Positions 9,944-20,655 of a stretch of 64,000 bases of DNA are shown here, in pieces. Both the position numbers and the translations under genes were made by a program. The notes beneath the pieces are model-generated. The model searched no databases, was not told the origin of the DNA, and worked only from the letters and a program-made list of their open reading frames with translations. Source of the DNA: Nansenia antarctica (lineage: Eukaryota > Chordata > Actinopteri > Argentiniformes > Microstomatidae); the NCBI GenBank assembly GCA_963989245.1, contig OZ022346.1, forward strand, positions 60,245,731 through 60,309,730. Reading direction: 5' to 3'. Position 1 is the first letter of the stretch. Every line of letters begins with the position of its first letter.

Positions 9944-11855
9944 TTTTTTTGGGGGGGGGGGGGAAATTTTCTTTTTATTGTCAATGGTCATTGGTTACAA
10001 CAATCGTCATTACATTCAACATATCACAATCAACTCAGTTCCTATGACTCAGTCTTTTTTTCTTTTTTATATTAACTAAAGTAAAGATAAGACAAAACGA
10101 AAACAAAAACAAACAAAGAAAAAAGAAAAACAATAGCGAGTGAACTTTGGGAGCTTTCATCTTACATATGATAGATTAGAATAGAAAATTATTCAAGAAA
10201 ATAAACACAATTACATCACCCTCTCATGTTCTTTTAACAATTCAACAGAAATCTGACCTTACAGGTTTAACATATCCAGTCCATTTCGTCCAGATCCGAT
10301 ATAATTTTTCTACCTGAATTCTAAGGGAGTATGACATCTTTTCCATTACATATATATCATGAATTATATCTATCCATTCATCCACTGTGGGTACGTCTGG
10401 CTTTAACCATTTTCTTGTGATAGCCTTTTTACTTGCTACCAGAAGTATCAATATCAATTTTCTGTCGTTATTGTCCCAATTTTCGAATGGGATGTTTCCC
10501 AGGTATAAGGTGTCACATTTGAAGGGGATGTTAATTTCAAAAATAGCTTCCAGATTATTGTGTATCTCCCGCCAAAATGGGACTAGATTTGGGCATTCCC
10601 AGAATACATGGTAGTGATTGGCTTCATTCAGTCCACAGGATCTCCAACACGCTACACCCGTCCCCTGATGTCGTTTTTGTAGGGGGGTGATAAAAAACCT
10701 TGTAAGGTTTTTCCAACTAAATTCTCGCCACGTATTTGAGCATGTCGTTTCCCATTGTAGTTTACATAATCTGTCCCAATCCTCCCCAGAAATAGTAACA
10801 TTACCCTCTTTCTCCCATTTCTCTTTAATATATATTGTATTGACTGTTTTGAGATTGATCTGGCGGAAGCCATTGTATAGTCTAGATACCACCTTGTTGC
10901 ATATCAATGATTTGCTTGCTGATGTAAATACTTCCATAATTCCTGTTACCCCCTCTTCTGATACTCCCCCTAAATTCTGATTGAAATGGTGTCGGACCTG
11001 GAGATACCTATAGAAATCATTTTGTTCCAAACCATGTTTTCTCTGTAGCGATTCAAAGCTATGGAATGCCCCCTTGTGGACAAAAGTTAAATAGTTCGAA
11101 AGGCCTTTTTCAACCCAGACTTTAAATCTAGCATCTGTTTTGTTTGGAGGGAAGTCTGTGTCATATGCAGTGCACACCATCTTAGCATTTTAAGTGAGTC
11201 CCTTATACCACACAGTTTCACTGTCTCCTGCCAAATCTTCAAAGCCACGTTAATCCAGGGATTATTTTTATTTGTCATGTTGTTTATGAATTCACTATCT
11301 GCAACTATCGCTGCTATTTGAACCCCTTCTGTCATTGCACTCTCAATTTCCTTCCATCTTGCAGAGTATGATGGAGTACACCAACAGTTTTGCCCAACAG
11401 AGTTTTTTATCTGATTCTGGGTTTTTTCCCTTGCCATAAATATCTAGATATTAATTTGTCCCATTCTATAAATTGCTTAGCAGGTATCTCCACTGGAAGA
11501 GTCTGGAATAAATACAGTAACCTTGGTAGGATGTTCATCTTAACAGACTCCACCCTAGAGCTCAAACTCAAGAAGGGAATGAGACTCCACCGTAGTACAT
11601 CTGATTTTAGTTTTACATTCAAAGGGCCATAATTAAGATCAGATAATTGAGACATCTTTTGGCAGGTTAACATCTAGGTATTTTATTGAATCTGCATCCC
11701 ATTTCAGGTTATATTTCCCTCTAATATCGTTGGGTGGGTCATAGTTAAGTGTTAGTACCTGGGTCTTCTGAATATTTAGTTTGTAACCTGAAAGTGTCCC
11801 ATATTCCTCTAATAAACCCATCAATTTTGGGATTGTCTGTGTGGGCTGTGTTAGA
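9944..11855 (-). mobile_element. 5'-truncated L1-like LINE
   Basis: Minus-strand frames encode the C-terminal part of an L1/Tx1-type ORF2: the end of the reverse transcriptase (LSGYKLNIQKTQ, then LPRLLYLFQTLPVEIP near 11530), a long C-terminal domain (11180-10242) with a CX3CX8HX4C knuckle (CWRSC...HVFWEC), and about 290 bp of 3' UTR ending in a C13A7 tail. At least three frameshifts separate the pieces. The flanks repeat ACGGATGGGGTC (9932-9943 and 11856-11867), the target duplication. The endonuclease and most of the RT are missing, as is usual after truncated target-primed reverse transcription. Confidence 0.9.
10242..11855 (-). pseudogene. L1 ORF2 C-terminal remnant
   Basis: The longest open piece is 312 codons (11180-10242). 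Further pieces lie at 11437-11087, 11673-11407 and about 11850-11639 in shifted frames. Together they cover the RT palm end and thumb, then the C-terminal Cys/His domain. There is no endonuclease and no YxDD box, because both lie upstream of the truncation. The copy cannot encode a working protein. Confidence 0.85.
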
Positions 11856-12140
11856 ACGGATGGGGTCATTAACACTAGAACAGCCATGGGTGTTGTCATT
11901 AACACTAGAACAGCCATGGGTGGGGTCATTAACACTTGAAGTCACAGATGGGGTCATTAACACTAAAACAGCCATGGGTGGGGTCATTAACACTAGAACA
12001 GGCATGGGTGGGGTCATTAACACTAGAACAGCCATGGGTGGGGTCATTAACACTAGAACAGCCATGGGTGGGGTCATTAACACTAGAACAGCCATGGGTG
12101 GGGTCATTAACACTAGAACAGCCATGGGTGGGGTCATTTG
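11856..12140. repeat. 30-bp minisatellite, right part
   Basis: The continuation of the array at 9640-9943 after the LINE, with about nine copies. The first complete sequence after the LINE is the second copy of the 12-bp target duplication. Confidence 0.95.
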
Positions 12141-12859
12141 ACCTAGTGAGTAAAAATAGATTCTACCTTTGAAGTCGATCAAATTTCAGGACCCTCCTTT
12201 CATGACTTTTCCGAGATAAGTGCGTTCTACCACCCAGTGTCCTGACATGTTCTAAATCTACCTCGTATAAAGCTATTTCTATAACAGGTTTTACCCCAGT
12301 TACATACGCAGTAGTGATAGGATATTATATGTCTATGTACAGACAGTTATGAATGATAAACTTAACAGTAGGTCTCGCTATAGCTATCGCAGCAAAGTAC
12401 TTGCAGTAGCCTACATTTGATTATGTCTGTAATCCTCAACGGATTTTCATGGAACATGGAACAAATACAATTTTATTTATGATACAGTATATAATGTGTA
12501 TAAAGTGTATTTATGATACAGTATATAATGTATATCAATTAAAAAATATTAGCATATTTATTACTATTATTTTTTAATAATGATAATCAACCTCTTCTGC
12601 ATCATATGTGCAGCCACTCCCCGTGATAATCTGACCGTAATCCTGTATGGTGGTACGATGCTTGTAGGAGGTGCAGAGGTTTGTCTCTGAGACATACTTA
12701 GATAGATTAACAAATGTTGATATTTAATTTCTCTCTATATTTTTTTTTCTTAATATCCTAATGCTGTATGTAAAGCACTTTGAATTGCCCTTGTTGTATC
12801 AAATGTGCTATACAAATAAACTTGCCTATGTAACCCTGTATATGTTCCTATTCTTACAG

Positions 12860-13570
12860 ACCAGCAGAGCTCCAACCCAGGTTCAGACAGCGAGATGGAG
12901 GCTTCTGCTTACTCGGTGTCAGAGAGCCAGAGGACACACCTTGGGTCCCCTGATGCAGAGACAGAAGGACAGAACCACCGGAAGGACAATCTTATTAGGC
13001 TCCAGCCACCACCTCCCACCCACAGGGACCATCACTCTCCCAACATTAAAGAAGAGTACGACACACCGTGGGACAGGTTTCTACGGGACTTTATCAAAAA
13101 CCAAAAGGCCAAAGATGAGATGCTCAGCAGAGTTACGTCAGGGTGTCACCTCTCTGAAGCAGCGAATGACATGGATAGTAACAGTAATGACATGGATAGT
13201 GACAGTAATGACATGGATAGTGACAGTAACGGCAGTTCAGAGGTCAAGACTGGAGGTCAGGAGGTCAAGATCGAAGAGTGCTATGGTAGGAATTCCTCTC
13301 AGCAAAGGCCAACCACGGGCCGCGCTAGAGCTGACCAATCACATCCTGAGTCAGGTGGTCACAAGAGCAGCTCAGTGATTGGATTACAGGAACAGCAGAG
13401 AAGGACAGCGGCAGGGCAAACCTCTGAGCAAAGGAAACATAGTTGTGGTCATGAGGACATGCGCCAGTGCTACGTCCAGTGTGGGAAGAAACTAAACACG
13501 GCGGATATTGTGAAAATACAGCAGCGAATTAGAAGACCAGACCAACACCGTTGTGCTACAACTGATCAGT
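12860..13570 (+). CDS. Zinc-finger gene, exon 3 (chimeric: finger-exon start fused to N-terminal module)
   Basis: The acceptor TTCTTACAG ends at 12859. The first 35 bases (DQQSSNPGSDSE after completing the split codon) are the same as the start of the zinc-finger exon at 16634. At 12895 the sequence switches in frame to a full copy of exon 1 (MEASAYSVSESQ...), with three DMDSDSN-type repeats instead of two. It ends at the same phase-2 donor (GATCA|GTAAGT). Exon 2 (phase 1) therefore splices in frame into this exon. The join marks the breakpoint of the tandem duplication. Alternatively the ATG at 12895 could start a shorter second product. Confidence 0.7.
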
Positions 13571-13715
13571 AAGTCACACATGCTGCTAACGCTAACACGT
13601 GCTGCTAACCCCTAACACATGCTGCTAACGCTAACACATGCTGCTAACCCCTAACACATGCTGCTAACCCCTAACACATGCTGCTAACACCAACACATGC
13701 TGCTAACCCTAATAC
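13571..13715. repeat. 19-20-bp minisatellite, second copy
   Basis: The same unit as at 7675-7945, with about seven copies. It is followed at 13717-13840 by a second, AT-rich tandem repeat (GTAGGTAATTAAACA unit, about six copies) that is absent from the first intron. Confidence 0.9.
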
Positions 13716-14196
13716 ATGAAAGGGCAATTGGTAATTAAACAGTAGGTAATTAAAGAGTAGGTAGTTAAAGGGCAGTTGGTAACTAAACAGTAGGTAATTA
13801 AACAGTAGGTAATTAAACAGTTGGTAGTTAAAGGGCAGAACTATAAGCACGTCTAACAGATGAATGTCATGTATGATAAGGCAGCAAGCTGGCTTGGAAG
13901 GGAGCTGCCAGTCAAGCGTGCAAAGGCCACGCCCACACAGCCTCAGAACTGTCTGAACAGGAAGTAGAGCCTAACTAGAAGATTATTTTCATAGTTTATT
14001 ATGTGTCAACATTTTTCCTGGACACAAAATACATTTGGAACCATTTAATGTTTACTTTCCAGACCCTTAAATTACAGCAAATGCAATCAGTAATATTATT
14101 ATTGCATTTGCAGGACGTGTCCTGTCAGTCTAGATGGGAGTTCAGTGAACTGTTTGTCTGTCATGTCTAATCGACCTGCGTTGTTTCTGCCTCCAG

Positions 14197-14393
14197 TGTT
14201 TCCAGCCGCAGGTCCTCTTCAGCTCATGTAACCATGGTAACCATGTATGAACCAGAATGCACCGAGTCCCCCAGATCTGGCCGTGGTTCTCCAGCCCTGA
14301 AAAGCCCACATTGGGACAGAGGAAGAGGACAGAGGAAGAGTGGAGGACAAGAGGACAGAGGAAGAGTGGAGATGAAAGACAGTGAGATGGATG
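14197..14393 (+). CDS. Zinc-finger gene, exon 4 (acidic linker, second copy)
   Basis: The acceptor is CTCCAG at 14191-14196 and the donor is GATG|GTAAGT at 14394. It is in frame with exon 3 (phase 2) and exits at phase 1. It encodes the same start (MVTMYEPECTESP, ALKSPHW) and end (VEMKDSEMD) as exon 2 but lacks the duplicated 42-residue SUMO-motif segment. In its place is a short Gly/Arg-rich piece (GRGQRKSGGQEDRGR). Confidence 0.7.
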
Positions 14394-14764
14394 GTAAGTC
14401 TTTGTTATTGGTGAGTGTCATTGCACTGTTGTAAAACCAATGCTGCCAGTGCAGTGTAAGTCAGTCAGTACCTGCATCGTCTGACAGTCCTGCTCTCTCC
14501 CGCTGTGTGGGGTTGATATATCAGGGCTAGTTCCCCAATCTAACCCAGTCCTGGACTACAGGACAGCCACATGTAAACACTTTTATCCCCAATCTAACCC
14601 AGTCCTGGACTACAGGACAGTCACATGTAAACACTTTTATCCAAAGTGACTTACTACATTTGTCTAAAGTAAGTGAATCAGTTTACACAATTGGGGAATA
14701 AAACATAATAAAAACAGACAAGAGAGAAATATGATAGAAAATCCATTTTAGGAATAGCAACTGC

Positions 14765-15163
14765 ACTCTACTGCTCTCTACTGCCCTCTACTGCTCTCTA
14801 CTGCCCCCTACTGCTCTCTACTGCCCCCTGCTGTTCTCTACTGCTCTCTACTGCCCCCTGCTGTTCTCTACTGCTCTCTACTGCACTCTACTGCACTCTA
14901 CTGCCCTCTACTGCTCTCTACTGCACTCTACTGCCCTCTACTGCTCTCTACTGCTCTCTACTGCTCTCTACTGCCCTCTACTGCCCTCTACTGCCCTCTA
15001 CTGCCCTCTACTGCCCTCTACCGCCCTCTACTGCCCTCTACTGCCCTCTGCTGCTCTCTACTGCCCTCTACTGCCCTCTACTGCCCTCTACTGCCCTCTA
15101 CTGTCCTCTACTGCTCTCTACTGCCCTCTACTGCTCTCTACTGCCCTCTACTGCTCTCTACTG
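14765..15163. repeat. 10-bp minisatellite, second copy
   Basis: About 40 copies of CTCTACTGCY, paralogous to 8935-9618 and shorter. The CTCTACCGCC variant occurs once here but in long runs in the first copy. Confidence 0.95.
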
Positions 15164-15183
15164 TCACAAAATTATTCAGAGCT

Positions 15184-15566
15184 TTGAACGAGATTATTAA
15201 CACCCGAACAGCCATGGGTGGGGTCATTAACACTAGAACAGCCATGGGTGGGGTCATTAACACTAGAACAGCCACGGGTGGGGTCATTGACACTAGAACA
15301 GCCATGGGTTGGGTCATTAACACTAGAACAGCCATGGGTTGGGTCATTAACACTAGAACAGCCATGGATGGGGTCATTAACACTAGAACAGCCATGGGTG
15401 GGGTCGTTAACACTAGAACAGCCATGGGTGGGGTCAATAACACTAGAACAGCCATGGGTGGGGTCATTAACACTAGAACAGCCATGGGTGGGGTCATTAA
15501 CACTAGAACAGCCATGGGTGGGGTCATTAACACTAGAACAGCCACGGGTGGGGTCATTAACACTAA
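15184..15566. repeat. 30-bp minisatellite, second copy, left part
   Basis: About 12 copies of the same 30-bp unit as at 9640. Open frames across it are artefacts of the repeat. Confidence 0.95.
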
Positions 15567-15692
15567 GGGCCGGTTTCACAGACATGGCTTAAGCCTAGTC
15601 CTGGACTAAATCACACTTTTCAATGTAAAACCTCCATTGAAGATGCTTTTTAGTCCAGGATTAGGCTTAGGCCATGTCTGAGCAACCGGCCC
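15567..15692. mobile_element. Palindromic MITE (GGGCCGGTTTC ends)
   Basis: 126 bp with long inverted arms: GGGCCGGTTTCACAGACATG at the left and a near-perfect inverse at the right (TAGTCCAGGATTAGGCTTAG...CCGGCCC). It interrupts the minisatellite, and the flanks read CTA on both sides, a short TA/CTA duplication. This hairpin-type repeat is frequent in fish genomes; its superfamily is uncertain. Confidence 0.8.
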
Positions 15693-15925
15693 TAGAAGTC
15701 ACGGATGGGGTCATTAACACTAGAACAGCCATGGGTGTTGTCATTAACACTAGAACAGCCATGGGTGTTGTCATTAACACTAGAACAGCCATGGGTGGGG
15801 TCATTAACACTAGAAGTCACAGATGGGGTCATTATGAATGAATGAATGAATGGTCTTTATTGTCATTGATATAGTACAGGTACCAAACAACGAAATTTGG
15901 GAGGGGGGGCTCCCATGGGTGGGGT
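15693..15925. repeat. 30-bp minisatellite, second copy, right part, with LINE-tail insert
   Basis: It contains the intact sequence GAAGTCACGGATGGGGTCATT (about 15696-15716), the unoccupied counterpart of the L1 insertion site in the first copy. From 15833 a (GAAT)n run and about 60 bp resembling a LINE 3' end (TTTATTGTCATTG...ACGAAATTT) interrupt the array. Confidence 0.8.
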
Positions 15926-16633
15926 CATTTAACCTAGTGAGTAAAAATAAATTCTACCTTTGAAGTCGATCAAATTTCAGGACCCTCCTTTCATGACTTT
16001 TCCGAGATAAGTGCGTTCTACCACCCAGTATCCTGACATGTTCTAAATCTACTTCGTATAAAGCTATTTCAATCACAGGTTTTAGCCCAGTTACATACGC
16101 AGTAGTGATAGGATATTATATGTCAATGTACAGACAGTTATGAATGCTAAACTGTACAGTAGGTCTCGCTATAGCTATCGCAGCAAAGTACTTGCATTAG
16201 CCTACATTTGATTATGTCTGTAATCCTCAACTGATTTTCATGGAACAACATGGAACAAATACAATTTTATTTATGATACAGTATATAATGTGTATTAAGT
16301 GTATTTATGATGCAGTATATAATGTATATCAATTTTCAATTAAATGATAATGATAATCAACCTCTTTTGCATCATATGTGCAGCCACTCCCCGTGATAAT
16401 CTGACCGTAATCCTGTATGGTGGTACGATGCTTGTAGGAGGTGCAGAGGTTTATCTCTCTGAGAGACTTACTTAGATAGATAAACAAATGTTGATATTTA
16501 ATTTCTCTCTATATTTGTTTTTCTTAATATCCTAATGCTGTATGTAAAGCACTTTGAATTGCCCTTGTTGTATCAAATGTGCTATACAAATAAACTTGCC
16601 TATGTAACCCTGTATATGTTCCTATTCTTACAG

Positions 16634-17604
16634 ACCAGCAGAGCTCCAACCCAGGTTCAGACAGCGAGCCCAGCTCCACCACACCAGGAAACCATCAACA
16701 ACACAGGAGCTCGAGGCGGAGGAATCACCTTAAAACACACCCACAGACTTACACCGGAGAGAAGACCTACCGCTGCCCACTGTGTGGGAAGAGTTTTAGT
16801 GGAGGAGGAGCCCTGAAGATTCATCAGAGAATACACACCGGAGAGAAACCATACCACTGCTCCCAGTGTGGGAAGAGTTTCAATCAATCAGGAAGTCTAA
16901 AGATTCACCAGAGAATACACACCGGGGAGAAACCATACCACTGCTCCCAGTGTGGGAAGAGGTTCAATGAATCAGGAAGTCTAAAGATTCACCAGAGAAT
17001 ACACACCGGGGAGAAACCATACCACTGCTCCCAGTGTGGGAAGAGGTTCAATGAATCAGGAAGTCTAAAGATTCACCAGAGAATACACACCGGGGAGAAA
17101 CCATACCACTGCTCCCAGTGTGGGAAGAGTTTCAGTCAAGCAGGAGACCTGAAGATTCACCAGAGAATACACACCGGGGAGAAACCATACCACTGCTCCC
17201 AGTGTGGGAAGAGTTTCAGTAAAGCAGTAAACCTGAAGATTCACCAGAGAATACACACCGGGGAGAAACCATACCACTGCTCCCAGTGTGGGAAGAGTTT
17301 CAGTCAAGCAGGAGACCTGAAGAAGCATCAGAGAATACACACCGGAGAGAAACCATACCACTGCTCCCAGTGTGAGAAGAGTTTCAATGAATCAGGAAGT
17401 CTAAAGAATCATCAGAGAATACACACAGGAGAAAAACCATACCACTGCTCCCAGTGTGGGAAGAGTTTCAGAAAAGCAGGACAACTAACGATTCATCAGA
17501 GAGCACACACAGGAGAGAAACCATACCACTGCTCCCAGTGTGGGAAGAGTTTCAGTCAAGCAGGACACCTGAAGAAGCATCAGAGAACACACACAGGAGA
17601 GTAA
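16634..17604 (+). CDS. Zinc-finger gene, exon 5 (ten C2H2 fingers, terminal exon)
   Basis: The acceptor is TTCTTACAG (ends 16633). The frame from exon 4 (phase 1) runs 323 codons to TAA at 17602-17604. After a Ser-rich linker and a half finger (HLKTHPQTYTGEK) come ten regular C2H2 fingers of the form CxxCGKSF...L..HQRIH, joined by TGEKPYHC linkers. Finger 8 has CEKSF for CGKSF. Finger helices are little varied: several share NESGSLKIH or SQAGDLKIH, so recent finger duplication is likely. The product should be a nuclear DNA-binding protein. AATAAA at 17732-17737 is a candidate poly-A signal. Such genes are expanded in teleosts; the orthologue cannot be named. Confidence 0.85.
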
Positions 17605-17937
17605 CCATACCACTGCTCTGGAAACGATCGTAGCTGTACGTCGGGTATTACCTACTGGTTATGCAGAGTTATTACAGGCATGTGAGCCGCACTGCCTATA
17701 CTGTAATTCATGCGAAGTGAATGTGGCTCGTAATAAAATTAACGATGTTGTTATCAGCCGAGAAAATGAGTTAAGAAATGATTTTCTTTTACAACTTGAG
17801 TACAAGCATTTGCCTGGTTAGTAATCGAACGTTAAATCACCCTTCTCTGCCCTCTCCCGCTTCCAGACGAACGCCTACCCTATATTTTAGCACTTGGCTT
17901 AATTCAGCCGCTTTTCTTTGAGCCGCTATTCACCTGC

Positions 17938-18413
17938 TGTTACGGCTGTAGTGGTTGCAGCCGTAGTGTGTGTTGTTTCTTGTGTTGTTTCTCCCAGGTG
18001 ATTGTCCTTCCTCCTGCCTGCGGCCATGGCGACGGCCTGATTGAGCACAGGTGTGCTTGAGAGTTGTTCTTGTTTTGGTTATTGTTAAATGCAGCTGTAA
18101 TTTTGTATACCTTAGTTTTGTAGTTTGTGTTCATTAGTCTTAGGTTCAGTGTTTAGTGTTATTTGTAGTTTGATCACTAGGCCTATTAAGTTTCTTCATT
18201 TATTCTTTATTACCGTTAATATTATATATTCATTCACTCTTTGTTTTGATAGAGTAGTTTTGAGTTCAGGAGTTTCACGGAAACCAGTTTTTTGTTTATT
18301 CTAAAATAAATCTTGTTTATTTTACATTGCCGTTTCTCCTCTCATTCTTGTCCCCCCGGTTTTATTTAATTGTTACCCCCTTTAATTCCTAGACCATCTA
18401 GGGGGTCGTAACA
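17938..18413. mobile_element. Solo LTR
   Basis: It starts TGTTACG and ends CGTAACA (short inverted repeat, TG...CA), is 476 bp long, and is flanked by the 5-bp duplication CCTGC (17933-17937 and 18414-18418). An AATAAA lies near its middle-right part (about 18306). This fits a lone LTR left by recombination of a Gypsy-type element. It is unlike the LTRs of the elements at 28265 and 35729. Confidence 0.85.
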
Positions 18414-18934
18414 CCTGCGTTCTTTTTAAAGTATATTTGGTATTTATAGAAGGAAGCACGTATGCAATGTTAAACAAGCGCAGCTCGTTTTATAAATTAT
18501 GCTTACGTCCGTTTAGAAAAATGTGCTCACGTGAAAGTCAAAGACGACGTTCAAGTACCTTTTTTATAAATGAGGCCCCAGGGGTGGCCAACCAGTTGGA
18601 GACTAAGAGCCCCAAATAATTGTTGGGGTACCAGAAAGAGCCACATCATACATGCAGGCTCACAAAAGCTCTCACTCACACACACGCAATACATTTCCAA
18701 TAGGCTATGAGACCAGTGGTGTCATTTCAGCAAAAGCCAAGGCATGGCAAGGTACAGAATAGGGGGGTTGAGGGGGGGTTTCAAATCAGTTGTGCAATAG
18801 TCTATTTTGGTGAGTTCTTTCTATACAATTGACTTATATTACATTAAGGTAATGAATAAAGGAGACAGCTACAGTATGTAGGTAGTAATCTACATCTTTC
18901 CTAGCAGGTGGACCTGGTTCAATCTCCTTAGAAA

Positions 18935-19465
18935 CAAAATAGAATAGATAGAATAGAATAGACTTTATTGTCGTTGTACAGTTGCCTATACAATGAAATT
19001 GTAGTGGCTTTTCCGAAGGTGCAAAAAAACAGAAAACATATTCACATATTCACAAACATAAACACATAAGATAAACATTTATGAACATGTCTTATGTCTA
19101 CTGTTCAGTGTTCTGATGGTCCATGGGTAGAAACTGTTGGACAGCCTGTTTGTTCTAGCCTTTATGCTCCTGTACCTCACTCCAGAGCGCATCAGGCTGA
19201 ACAGGTGGTGACCAGGGTGGAGGTGGTCTTTAAGAATCATTCCTGCTCTGGAGAGGCACCGAGAGCGTGCCACGTCATCCAGGGAGGGCAGGGGACAGCC
19301 GATTATTTTTTCCGCTGACTTCACCACTCTCTGCAGTCTCTTTTTGTCCACTACCTTGCAGCCAGCGTACCATGCTGTGATGGAGAATGTCAGCACACTC
19401 TCAATGATGGAGTGGTAGAAGGTTACCAGCAGCTTCTCCTCCACCCTGTTTCTTTTGAGAACATT
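18935..19465 (-). mobile_element. LINE 3' fragment (I/Nimb-like)
   Basis: A minus-strand frame at 19444-19079 encodes the ORF2 end typical of many fish LINEs (FYHSIIESVLTFSITAWYAG; KKRLQRVVKSAEKIIG; RTNRLSNSFYPWTIRTLNS). It is followed by a short 3' UTR ending in (GATA)-like repeats near 18945. The 5' part, including the catalytic RT motifs, is absent. The clade is assigned by resemblance only. Confidence 0.75.
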
Positions 19466-19469
19466 ACAG

Positions 19470-20650
19470 ATTTAGCTATTCTCAACTCTAAATCAACTGC
19501 ACTGTTAAAACATTTTTTTTATTTTTTATTATTTTTTTACATATTTGTGTTACAGCTCACCTATTACAAGTGAGACGATTGACAATATCAAAAACATGCT
19601 TGCACACACACATATAACTTACTCACACACAAGTTAGTGTTACTGGCCCCAATTTGGTACAATTATTACAGAAATTATTGAGAATAGAGACATGGTTGAC
19701 ATTAAACTAGCTGTTGTACCCTTTAAAATTCGCTAACTAGCTTGTTACAGTTAGCTTCACAATCGCGGGTGACGTTAGGTCGGATTTTTCTCTAAAATAA
19801 AATGTAATTAGAACATGTTTGTACTGACACAACATGACATGAACTTGTTCATTAATATATTACATTTGAACCAACAGTATTATGGCGTTTATACAGTTTG
19901 TTTAACCCACCTGAATGAATGAGAATCGTGGACAAGGTTTTAACATTAACGTTACTCATGGCTTGTTTATTGAGGAACCGATGTCCCGCTCCAGTGTTAG
20001 CAGATTGGGCTACTTTTGGTCACTCTGGACGGGTGGATTCGGCAGCTTTTAGACTGAAATTGTCAATCCCGTCTGGCAACCCTGCGCTCCACTACAGCGC
20101 CTGGCTGGGGGGGGTGAGATGGAGCCGGGAGGATGTTGAGTTACCGTTGTGGATAAAATCACCAACATGACAACACGTGTTTCAGATACAATTTTCAGGG
20201 GATTATTATTTTTTTTTGCAGGTATGGCGTGTGCCATGAATTGCTAAACCAAAACGACGGCTATTGAGACACAGTGAGCGAGCCACACACTTTTAATGAA
20301 TGGATTAAAGAGCCGCACACAGACAGGCAAAATAAAATTGCGTACGTACTAAAGTCTATAAATACCAAATATACTTGAGAATGAGCTTTGTATTTACGGC
20401 CTGAGATAGTGGCTCAATTATAGCGGCTGAATTAAGCCAAGTGAGCGGGAGAGGGCAGAGAAGGGTGGCTTTTCTGTAAGTTGCATTTGTAGTGAGGCTG
20501 ATAGGCATAACAATTGTGCATTTTATGACTAAAGCATGAAACTTTCTACAGTGTTTCTATAGACTGTAAAGTTGTAAACTTCATTTTTAGACGTGGAACC
20601 ACTTCAGATTTGACCTCTGGCGTCAGGTAGACTAAAGCCCCGGGCTGGCC
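19470..20650. other. Noncoding transposon-derived stretch
   Basis: AT-rich, without a convincing reading frame. The right part (20230-20345, with GAGCCACACAC and AAAGAGCCGCACAC) resembles the subterminal part of the hAT element whose left end is at 18589. Nothing else was recognised. Confidence 0.4.
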
Positions 20651-20655
20651 TGCTT

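Larger units (their letters stand above)
17838..20468. mobile_element. Degraded transposon with long inverted ends
   Basis: The left end (CACCCTTCTCTGCCCTCTCC, then CTTGGCTTAATTCAGCCGCT) recurs inverted at 20428-20468, and a second inner inverted block (AAGTATATTTGGTATTTATA) lies near 18430 and 20350. The interior holds a solo LTR, a hAT-like end at 18589 (CAGGGGTGGCCAACC; its partner end has been lost) and a LINE tail. No transposase frame remains. The superfamily is unknown. Confidence 0.55.

Noticed and set aside
9588..10075. Repetitive frames such as VINTRTAMGG or MLMTPPMAVLV over the 30-bp arrays (also at 11639-12182 and 15138-15609)
   Set aside because: The unit length is a multiple of three, so frames stay open by default on both strands; no start context or conservation.
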